Positions 52,931-60,024 of a stretch of 64,000 nucleotides of DNA are shown here, in pieces. The notes beneath the pieces were generated by a model. That model searched no databases, had not been told where the DNA came from, and saw nothing but the letters and a program-made list of their open reading frames with translations. The DNA comes from an uncultured Eubacteriales bacterium (GTDB lineage: Bacteria > Bacillota > Clostridia > Christensenellales > UMGS416): assembly GCA_900542005.1 (NCBI GenBank), contig UQLW01000006.1:1-64000 (forward strand), given 5' to 3'. Position 1 is the stretch's first letter; every line of letters starts with the position of its first letter. Position numbers and translations under genes: made by a program.

Positions 52931-53998
52931 ATGGATATTACCGCGATTCTTGAATCCGCCGTGAAGCAGAGCGCTTCCGATATCTTTATCATCTCAAACC
53001 TGCCCGTATCCTTCAAAATCGACGGCGTTGTAACGCCCCAGGGCGGGCAGCGGCTGACGCCGGACGATACGGAGCAGATGCTGCGCACCATCTACGGCCT
53101 GCAAAAAAACCGCAGCTACGAAAGCTTCCTGGAGCAGGGGGACGATGATTTCTCCTTTTCGCTCAGCGGCGTGGGCCGTTTCCGTGTCAACGCCTACCGC
53201 CAGCGGAATACGCTGGCGGCCGTTATCCGCACCGTGCTGTTCACCCTGCCCGACCCCAAGGAGCTGGGCATTCCGCCCCAGGTGATCGACATTGCCCGCA
53301 AGGGCAAGGGGCTGGCCCTGGTCACCGGCGTGGCCGGCTGCGGAAAATCGACCACCCTGGCCTGCATCATCGACGCCATCAATGCCAGCCGGAGCTGCCA
53401 TATCATCACCCTGGAGGATCCTGTGGAGTTTATCCACCGCCATAACAGGGCCATCGTCAGCCAGCGGGAAATCTTTTCCGATACGGCCAGCTATGTCACA
53501 GCCCTGCGGGCCGCCCTCAGGCAGTCGCCGGACGTGATCCTGCTGGGCGAGATGCGCGACTATGAAACCATCAACATCGCCATGACGGCTGCCGAAACCG
53601 GCCAGCTGGTGCTCTCCAGCCTGCATACCATCGGCGCCGCCAAAACGATTGACCGCATCATCGACGTATTCCCCGCCCTGCAGCAGCGGCAGATCCGCGT
53701 CCAGCTCTCCCTGGTGCTGCAGACCGTCGTATCGCAGCAGCTGCTCCCCTCGGTGGACGGCGGCCTCGTCCCCGCCTTTGAAATCATGAACGTTACGCCG
53801 GCAATCCGCAACATGATCCGCGAGGAAAAGGTGCATCAGATCGACGGCGCCATCATGAGCGGCCAGCAGGACGGGATGGTTACCATGGACGCCAGCATCC
53901 TGGGGCTGTACCGCGCCGGCCGCATCAGCGCGGAAACCGCGCTGAACTATTCCACCCATTATGACGACATGGCCCGCCGCATACAGGGCCTGCGGTAA
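52931..53998 (+). CDS. PilT-type ATPase (type IV pilus retraction-like)
   Basis: 355 residues. PilT family: N-terminal domain (SASDIFIISNLPVSFKIDG), Walker A GVAGCGKSTT, Asp box ITLEDPVEFIH, Walker B DVILLGEMRDYETI and His box LVLSSLHTIGA; the C-terminal part contains the motif TVVSQQLLP. Such ATPases drive pilus retraction. No PilB-type extension ATPase is found in the window. The start ATG at 52931 is 9 bases after the previous stop. The hairpin at 54008 closes the operon. Confidence 0.94.
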   Translation: MDITAILESAVKQSASDIFIISNLPVSFKIDGVVTPQGGQRLTPDDTEQMLRTIYGLQKNRSYESFLEQGDDDFSFSLSGVGRFRVNAYRQRNTLAAVIRTVLFTLPDPKELGIPPQVIDIARKGKGLALVTGVAGCGKSTTLACIIDAINASRSCHIITLEDPVEFIHRHNRAIVSQREIFSDTASYVTALRAALRQSPDVILLGEMRDYETINIAMTAAETGQLVLSSLHTIGAAKTIDRIIDVFPALQQRQIRVQLSLVLQTVVSQQLLPSVDGGLVPAFEIMNVTPAIRNMIREEKVHQIDGAIMSGQQDGMVTMDASILGLYRAGRISAETALNYSTHYDDMARRIQGLR

Positions 53999-54007
53999 GC
54001 CGCGCAG

Positions 54008-54037
54008 AGCGCGCGCCGGAGGGCGCGCGTTTTTTTC
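54008..54037 (+). terminator. Terminator of the pilus-like operon
   Basis: GCGCGCGCC / GGGCGCGCG stem around GGA, followed by TTTTTTT. Confidence 0.9.
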
Positions 54038-54169
54038 TTGCCATCCCATTGCAGGCCGGTCGAAAAAAAGGTAAAATGATGATGAGTTTTTGTGAAAACT
54101 GCGTAAAGAAAAATACCGCTTCGGCGGCCAGAATATATCGACAACGCAAATAGGAAGAAGGAGTCACCC

Positions 54170-55225
54170 ATGGCGAGTATTTCTTTGCCGGAATTTCTCC
54201 AGCAAATGGTTTCCAACCCGGCCTTTGCCATCACCGTGCTGCTGACGCTGGGCGTCATCCTGGTCAATGGCTGGACCGACGCGCCCAACGCCATCGCCAC
54301 CTGCGTATCCACCCGCTCCATCAGCGCCCGGGGCGCCATCCTCATGGCCGCCGTTTTTAACTTTCTGGGCGTGCTGGTGATGACCCTGGTAAACGCAACC
54401 GTTGCCGAAACCATCTACAACATGGTGGATTTCGGCGGCGATACCCATCAGGCGCTGATCGCCCTGTGCGCCGCGCTTTTCGCCATCGTCACCTGGGCCA
54501 CCGCAGCCTGGAAGTTCGGGATCCCCACCAGCGAAAGCCACGCGCTGATCGCCGGTATTTCCGGCGCGGCCATCGCCCTGCACAGCGGCCTTTCCGGCAT
54601 TAACGGCGGCGAATGGATCAAAGTCATTTACGGCCTGGCGCTTTCCACGGTGCTGGGCTTTAGCATGGGCTGGATTACGGTAAAGCTGACCGAGGTGATC
54701 TGCCGGCGTATGGACCGCCGCAAAACCCAGGGCTTTTTTCAAGGCGCACAGATTGCCGGCGGCGCGGCTATGGCCTTTATGCATGGCGCCCAGGACGGCC
54801 AGAAATTCATGGGCGTCTTTTTATTGGGCTGCTTCCTGGCCCAGGGCCAGGGGAGTGTCACCAATTTCCAGATCCCGGTCTGGCTGATGGTGCTTTGTTC
54901 GCTGGTTATGGCGCTGGGTACCTCCATCGGCGGCTACCGCATCATCAAGGCGGTAGGTATGGACATGGTCAAGCTGGAGAAGTACCAGGGCTTCTCCGCT
55001 GACCTGGCCGGCGCCGGCTGCCTGCTTGTTTCCTCGCTCACCGGTATCCCCGTCAGCACGACCCACACCAAAACCACGGCCATCATGGGCGTCGGCGCGG
55101 CCAAGCGCCTTTCCTCCGTCAACTGGGGCGTCGTGAAGGAAATGGTGTGGACCTGGGTGCTGACCTTCCCCGGCTGCGGCCTGATCGGATTTTTGATGGC
55201 CAAGCTGTTCATGTGGATCTTTTAG
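54170..55225 (+). CDS. PiT-family inorganic phosphate transporter
   Basis: 351 residues, ten or so membrane segments in two halves. PiT signature motifs: VNGWTDAPNAIATCVSTRSISARGAILMA near the N terminus and LLVSSLTGIPVSTTHTKTTAIMG in the second half, the paired GxNDxxN-like and PVSTTH sequences. Imports phosphate with a proton or metal-phosphate. Its partner gene follows. Confidence 0.95.
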   Translation: MASISLPEFLQQMVSNPAFAITVLLTLGVILVNGWTDAPNAIATCVSTRSISARGAILMAAVFNFLGVLVMTLVNATVAETIYNMVDFGGDTHQALIALCAALFAIVTWATAAWKFGIPTSESHALIAGISGAAIALHSGLSGINGGEWIKVIYGLALSTVLGFSMGWITVKLTEVICRRMDRRKTQGFFQGAQIAGGAAMAFMHGAQDGQKFMGVFLLGCFLAQGQGSVTNFQIPVWLMVLCSLVMALGTSIGGYRIIKAVGMDMVKLEKYQGFSADLAGAGCLLVSSLTGIPVSTTHTKTTAIMGVGAAKRLSSVNWGVVKEMVWTWVLTFPGCGLIGFLMAKLFMWIF

Positions 55226-55252
55226 CCCACGAAACGGAAAGGATGGAACACT

Positions 55253-55876
55253 ATGCCTCGCAAGAATGACTTTGATTATTTTGACTGCTTTGTCTCCATG
55301 GTTGACCACTGCTGCTCTGCCGCCGGCCTGCTGGCCGACTGCCTTGAGCACTATAACCCCGACGTACTCTCGCAGAAGATCGTGGAGATGCACAGCATTG
55401 AGCACGCCGCCGACCTCATCAAGCACGACCTGTTGGAGCACCTGGCCCGGGAATTTATCTCGCCCATTGAGCGGGAGGATATCCTGACCCTGTCCCAGCA
55501 TATTGACGACGTGACCGACGCCATTGAGGATGTGCTGCTTCGGATGTATATGTTCCGCATCCATACGCTGCGGCCTCAAACCCTTGAGTTCAGCCAGCTT
55601 ATCGTGAAATGCTGCGCCTCTATGAAAAAGATGATGGAGGAATTCAAGCACTTCCGCAAATCCAACTCCATCAAGGACCATGTGGTGGAGATCAACCGCC
55701 TCGAGGAAGTGGGCGACCATCTCTATACCGAGGCCATGCACAGCCTTTTCGAGCCGGGCAACGATCCCTTGCAGGTTATGGCCTGGGTGGAGGCCTTCGA
55801 CCATCTGGAGATCTGCTGCGACGCCTGCGAGGATGTCGCCGATGTGGTTGAAAGCGTAATCATGAAGAATTCCTAA
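55253..55876 (+). CDS. PhoU-like DUF47 protein (phosphate transport regulator)
   Basis: 207 residues, all helical, with the EHxAD and DxxxD patterns of DUF47 (IEHAADLIKHDLLEHL, QHIDDVTDAIEDV, VNRLEEVGDHLYTEAMHSLF, ACEDVADVVESVI). These proteins sit beside PiT transporters and are thought to restrain them. ATG at 55253 with AAAGGATGG upstream; 28 bases after the transporter. Confidence 0.94.
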   Translation: MPRKNDFDYFDCFVSMVDHCCSAAGLLADCLEHYNPDVLSQKIVEMHSIEHAADLIKHDLLEHLAREFISPIEREDILTLSQHIDDVTDAIEDVLLRMYMFRIHTLRPQTLEFSQLIVKCCASMKKMMEEFKHFRKSNSIKDHVVEINRLEEVGDHLYTEAMHSLFEPGNDPLQVMAWVEAFDHLEICCDACEDVADVVESVIMKNS

Positions 55877-55915
55877 GGAAGCCCGTCATCCATTGGGAAA
55901 ATCGTATAAATTGAA

Positions 55916-55946
55916 AACGTGCCGTCATTTTTTCGGCACGTTTTTA
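55916..55946 (+). terminator. Terminator of the phosphate operon
   Basis: AACGTGCCG / CGGCACGTT around TCATTTTTT, followed by TTTTATG. It also faces the leftward HsdS gene. Confidence 0.88.
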
Positions 55947-56001
55947 TGCGTTTGCAATTGCCAATGCGATCCGAATTCAATCGTTGTTAGCCTATTGCCT
56001 A

Positions 56002-57180
56002 TTATCCAAAGAATTGCTGCATGAGCGACTTCTTCAGCGTTTCCAGCTTTTCAAGGCTCCGCTTTACCGCTAATTTTGATTTGTCGGTCTGTTCGACGAA
56101 GGCTGCGAATTGCTCCTGTATATACATTGGCGGCAAATTTATTGGCATTGCCTTAACATAGGATACTGCAGCAATGTTCTGTATGCCACTGCCCTTTGTT
56201 TCAAGATTGCCAATGGTCTCTTGCATATACGCCAAAAATACAATAGGCAGTATTCTTTCATTGAGCGTAAACTTGCAAAGTGCTTGATTTATTATGCCTC
56301 TTTCGCAATTTGCAGGAAGCTGATATAGTTCTCCCATTGTGCCAGAGCAACTCATAAGAATATCGCCAGCGCAGCACTCAAATCTGCGCAATTCACTATA
56401 TTTTTCAGCCGTCACATAATAAGTTCCGATAGTTGCCGATTTTTGTATTGCATGCTTCTGCTCGTAAACTTTGTATGTGGTCTCATTCGGCGCAACGAAA
56501 TATTCTTTTTTTAACGCACTACCAAATGGGCCTCTTACGATGGATGAACAGACATCATTGATAGTGATGCGTTCCCAGCCATATGGATTAGTTTCTGGAT
56601 CACCGAACAGTTCGATAAATCGGGATTTCACGAGTTGATCTATAAGTCGGATTTGCTCCTTACGCAGTGTTATTACAGAGTCTACTGCGGCGAGATTCTT
56701 TACGATTTTATCCTGTTTCTCACTTGAAACGAGCGGTATCTGTATATCCGCTATATTTTTCAGCGATAAATTCAGCTGTGCCACGCCTTGTTTCTGCTTC
56801 TTTGACTGTTCCTCAACCGCCTGTGATTGCAGAGCATATAACGCAAATCGCAAGTTGATAACATTTTGTGGAATACGAATTATGGCCAACGCTTGATTTG
56901 TATTCGCTGGCAGTATGCTTCTCGGTACAATGGCTGTCCTGCCAATAGCTCCCGCTATCGAAAAAAGTATATCATTTTCTTCCAGTTGCGAGCGCTTAAG
57001 TTTCTTATCGCACGCATCAGTAATATGAGCGAATTTATCTGGCAAAAATTCACCATTCTCATCGATGCTTTCGATTTTTACAAAGTTAACGCCAGTATCA
57101 ACGAAGGAAAATCCAATAGTAGTGGGCGTCGTCCCCTTTGTGATCAGTGTGGCAATATCGCCTAATCTAATCTTCTTCAT
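56002..57180 (-). CDS. Type I restriction-modification specificity subunit (orphan HsdS)
   Basis: 392 residues from the ATG at 57180 (GGAGGTG upstream). Two target-recognition domains with a central helical spacer: the first starts KIRLGDIATLITKGTTPTT; the first half ends with a long coiled region (KQDKIVKNLAAVDSVITLRKEQIRLIDQLVKSRFIELFGDP), and the second domain follows (GWERITINDVCSSIVRGPFGSALKKEYF) with its own C-terminal helix (EQTDKSKLAVKRSLEKLETLKKSLMQQFFG). The FIELFGDP at the junction is typical of HsdS. No HsdM or HsdR lies within reach. It is AT-rich and in a monocistronic unit, a likely acquired or recombination-partner gene. Confidence 0.93.
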   Translation of the reverse strand: MKKIRLGDIATLITKGTTPTTIGFSFVDTGVNFVKIESIDENGEFLPDKFAHITDACDKKLKRSQLEENDILFSIAGAIGRTAIVPRSILPANTNQALAIIRIPQNVINLRFALYALQSQAVEEQSKKQKQGVAQLNLSLKNIADIQIPLVSSEKQDKIVKNLAAVDSVITLRKEQIRLIDQLVKSRFIELFGDPETNPYGWERITINDVCSSIVRGPFGSALKKEYFVAPNETTYKVYEQKHAIQKSATIGTYYVTAEKYSELRRFECCAGDILMSCSGTMGELYQLPANCERGIINQALCKFTLNERILPIVFLAYMQETIGNLETKGSGIQNIAAVSYVKAMPINLPPMYIQEQFAAFVEQTDKSKLAVKRSLEKLETLKKSLMQQFFG

Positions 57181-57271
57181 ACTGCCACCTCCATTTCGCC
57201 GCAAAGTATACCAACCCCGCACCCCTATACGAAAAGTATATGGATCCAGTCAAAAAAGTCAATCATCCTAC

Positions 57272-57316
57272 ATAAAGGGCCCCTCGAAGGTTTCTCCTCC
57301 CTTCGAGGGGCCCGTG
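57272..57316. terminator. Strong bidirectional terminator
   Basis: GGGCCCCTCGAAGG / CCTTCGAGGGGCCC around TTTCTCCTC. It lies between the HsdS gene and the leftward glycyl-radical operon. Confidence 0.88.
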
Positions 57317-57362
57317 TATTTGATCCCGAGCCGCCTGCCGCCGCGCTTCTATCGCGCTTATC

Positions 57363-59255
57363 CTACTCTTCCACCGTCCAGCGGCACACCCGCGGCCGCA
57401 CCGGGCAGCGGCTGCAGGGCGGGTTTCCTGCCAGCCCCTCCCGCAGGGGCCGGGCGATGACCTCGTAACCTTCGGAAAGCTTATAGAGCGTCACATCGGC
57501 GTCGCCAATGCGGGCACGCCGGTCAACGCCTGCCATCAGGGGCGCATAGAGCGCCCCGTCGTCGATGGGACAGCGCCCGCCCCGCCAGGACCAGGTATGG
57601 GCCGTGGTCTCCGTGCCGTCGGCCAGCCGCACCGGATATACCTCGCCCCGCAGGCGCAGGCAGGGCGCGCCCTCGCAGGTCTCCACATAATGGTGGAAGG
57701 TATTGCGGGTGTATCCTACGCCCAGAAGCAGGCAGTATCCCCCGTCCTCCATCAGCCGTCCCAGCGGCGAATCCGGGCCCATCGCCGAGGTTTTCTGGTG
57801 ATCCTCCGTATAACGCCGGGCATCCTTTCCCCAGGCGGCGAAGGGGTGGGTCGGGTTGACGCTGCGCTCCACGCCGGGCCTGCGCCAGAAGGTGTCCGGA
57901 ATGATCCCGTTGATGGTGGGCGTATGGGCGACGTCATAGACCTCGCCCTGCTCATAGGGCGCCTCATGGTTAAAGGAGGGCATGACCAGGGTCCCTTCCG
58001 GCGTAATCAGCTCCATCAGCGCGTCTACAACCGTACCGGCGCCGCCTTCCACATGTCCAAAGCTCTTCAGGGAGGAATGCACCATGACTTTCATGCCCGG
58101 GCCCACGCCCAGGCTGCGCAGGCCTTCCTTGAGCGCTTCCTTGGTCAGGCGGGCGGGCTCGCCCTTGAGCAGCGTTTTCACATTGCGCCCGGCCGCTGCA
58201 TCGGCCAGCGCCTCGTTTACCTGCTCCAGGTCATAGCAGGCGGCCAGCCCCTCGATGGTCCCATGCAGTTGAGGGTTCGCCTCCATAAAGGCCAGGTACC
58301 GCGCAACATCCCGGCTATTGTATTGGGCAGAGCCGAAAATTTGCAGCGCCTTGAGGGTAATCAGCTGCGGCTCCACCGCTACAGGCCCGGCGTTGGAATA
58401 CTGGCCGGGCACCAGGTAAACGCCCCGGGGGCGCAGCCAGGCCAGCCCCTGGGGGAAGGCTTCCGGCCTTCCGGATGCCTCCACCGCCAAATCGGCTCCC
58501 ATCCCATCGGAGAGGGCCATGATCCGCTCCCTTACGCCGTCCTCCCCCAGCGCCTCCAGGGAAAGCACCTCGGCCGCTCCCAGCCGCCGGGCCGTCTCCG
58601 CCCGCTCAGGCTTCTCCCTGGCCGTTACCAGAATGACCTGCTCCACGCCCAGGGCCGCCAGCGCCATCACGGCGAAGGCGCCCACCGGCCCCATGCCCTG
58701 CACCACGGCCGTCCGGATGGAGGCCAATGGGATTTGGGCCCGCTCCGCCAGCGACAGGGCCTGGAATACCGTGGGCCCCGCGCAGGCGAACACCGCCGCC
58801 GCCTTCAGCGGCACCCGCTCAGGGATCCGGATCAGATTCTCCACCGGGGAATCGTTAGCCTGTCCATAGCCGCCGAAGAAATGCGGCGGCTCATCCGGAT
58901 TGCGCACATAGGTGACGACGAAGTTCAGGCAATCAGCCTCGTCGCCCTGGGCGCAAAGCTTGCAGCAGCCGCAGGGCGACGCCACATTGACGATCACGCC
59001 ATCGCCCTCTTTCAGCCCTGTCCGCGCCGCGTCAGCCTCGCTGATCGCGTCAATGCGCCCCACCATTTCGTGGCCCGGGATCACCGGCGTGGGGACCCCA
59101 ATGCGTCCCTGCAGAATATGGATATCCGTGCCGCATACCCCGCTGAAGGCCATCTTCACCCGCGCCCGGCCGGGCTGGGGCTCCATCAGCTCATATTCCC
59201 TTATCTCCAGGGGCGCGCCCACCCCCGTCATAACAGCCACTTTTGCCTTGCTCAT
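57363..59255 (-). CDS. Zinc alcohol dehydrogenase fused to AAC(3)-type acetyltransferase
   Basis: 630 residues from the ATG at 59255, which has AAGGAGG upstream. Residues 1-360 form an MDR alcohol dehydrogenase: GVCGTDIHILQG (catalytic Zn ligand), PGHEMVGRID, the structural-zinc region CGCCKLCAQGDEADC, the Rossmann loop GMGPVGAFAVMAL. The frame continues without a stop into a complete second domain (residues about 375-630) of the AAC(3)/YokD family: KVMVHSSLKSFGHVEGGAGTVVDAL, LVMPSFNHEAPYEQG, SVNPTHPFAAWGKDA and LGVGYTRNTFHHYVET, with a Cys-rich tail. The fusion is unusual. Last gene of the glycyl-radical operon. Confidence 0.88.
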   Translation of the reverse strand: MSKAKVAVMTGVGAPLEIREYELMEPQPGRARVKMAFSGVCGTDIHILQGRIGVPTPVIPGHEMVGRIDAISEADAARTGLKEGDGVIVNVASPCGCCKLCAQGDEADCLNFVVTYVRNPDEPPHFFGGYGQANDSPVENLIRIPERVPLKAAAVFACAGPTVFQALSLAERAQIPLASIRTAVVQGMGPVGAFAVMALAALGVEQVILVTAREKPERAETARRLGAAEVLSLEALGEDGVRERIMALSDGMGADLAVEASGRPEAFPQGLAWLRPRGVYLVPGQYSNAGPVAVEPQLITLKALQIFGSAQYNSRDVARYLAFMEANPQLHGTIEGLAACYDLEQVNEALADAAAGRNVKTLLKGEPARLTKEALKEGLRSLGVGPGMKVMVHSSLKSFGHVEGGAGTVVDALMELITPEGTLVMPSFNHEAPYEQGEVYDVAHTPTINGIIPDTFWRRPGVERSVNPTHPFAAWGKDARRYTEDHQKTSAMGPDSPLGRLMEDGGYCLLLGVGYTRNTFHHYVETCEGAPCLRLRGEVYPVRLADGTETTAHTWSWRGGRCPIDDGALYAPLMAGVDRRARIGDADVTLYKLSEGYEVIARPLREGLAGNPPCSRCPVRPRVCRWTVEE

Positions 59256-59265
59256 GTCATCCTCC

Positions 59266-60024
59266 TTATCCGTCCAGCGCCGCCTCCAGCCCCGCTTCCC
59301 GGAAGGGGGCCAGCAGCGCCGCCATCTGTTCCTTTTCCGGCGGTTCCACCGCCTCATAGGGATATCTCCGGCCCAAAGCCCGGTATTTGGACGAGCCCAT
59401 CCGGTGAAAGGGCAAGAGATTTACCCGCAATACGCCGGCGCCCCGCAGCAGCGCTGCCATGGCCGCCGCATCCTCCAGCCCAGCGTTATGTCCCGGGATG
59501 ATGGGGATGCGGGCGGCCAGCGGCGCGCCCCGGCCTGCCAGGCGCGCCATATTGTCCAGCACGCGGGCCAGGCTGCCGCCCAGCCGGTCATACGCCACCT
59601 GATCCGGCCCCTTCAGGTCCACATAGAACAGCTGAACCAGCGGCAGCAGCGGCTCAAAGGCCGCGAAAGGCACGTCGCCCGCCGTATCCACCGCCACAGC
59701 GATCCCGGCTGAAACGCACCGTTCGGCCAGCGCCGCGCAGAACGCCGCCTGCAGCAGCGGCTCGCCCCCGGAAAGGGTGACGCCGCCCCCGGAGGCGTCA
59801 TAGAATGCCCGGTCCTCCTGAAGCCGCTCCATCAGCGGTTCCAGGCCGATTACCTCTCCCCACTGTCTGCCCCGGCAATCAATTTCCGGCTGCAGCGCCT
59901 GGGTTTCCGGGTTATGGCACCAGGGGCAGGCCAGGTTGCAGCCCTTGAAGAAGACCGTGCTGCGGATGCCCGGGCCGTCCCCGGTGGAAAAGCGCTGGAT
60001 CTGGGTAATCAGCGCCTCCATCAT
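59266..60024 (-). CDS. Glycyl-radical enzyme activase (radical SAM)
   Basis: 252 residues. The radical SAM cluster motif is CNLACPWC (CxxxCxxC) at residues about 29-36, in the PflA context (RFSTGDGPGIRSTVFFKGC before it). GGGVTLSGGEPLLQ and LFYVDLKG follow. There is no ferredoxin-like insert after the first motif, so it is the short PflA-like form, as opposed to the longer CutD/BssD-type forms. It creates the glycyl radical in the enzyme encoded upstream, which it overlaps by 4 nt (ATGA). Confidence 0.93.
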   Translation of the reverse strand: MMEALITQIQRFSTGDGPGIRSTVFFKGCNLACPWCHNPETQALQPEIDCRGRQWGEVIGLEPLMERLQEDRAFYDASGGGVTLSGGEPLLQAAFCAALAERCVSAGIAVAVDTAGDVPFAAFEPLLPLVQLFYVDLKGPDQVAYDRLGGSLARVLDNMARLAGRGAPLAARIPIIPGHNAGLEDAAAMAALLRGAGVLRVNLLPFHRMGSSKYRALGRRYPYEAVEPPEKEQMAALLAPFREAGLEAALDG

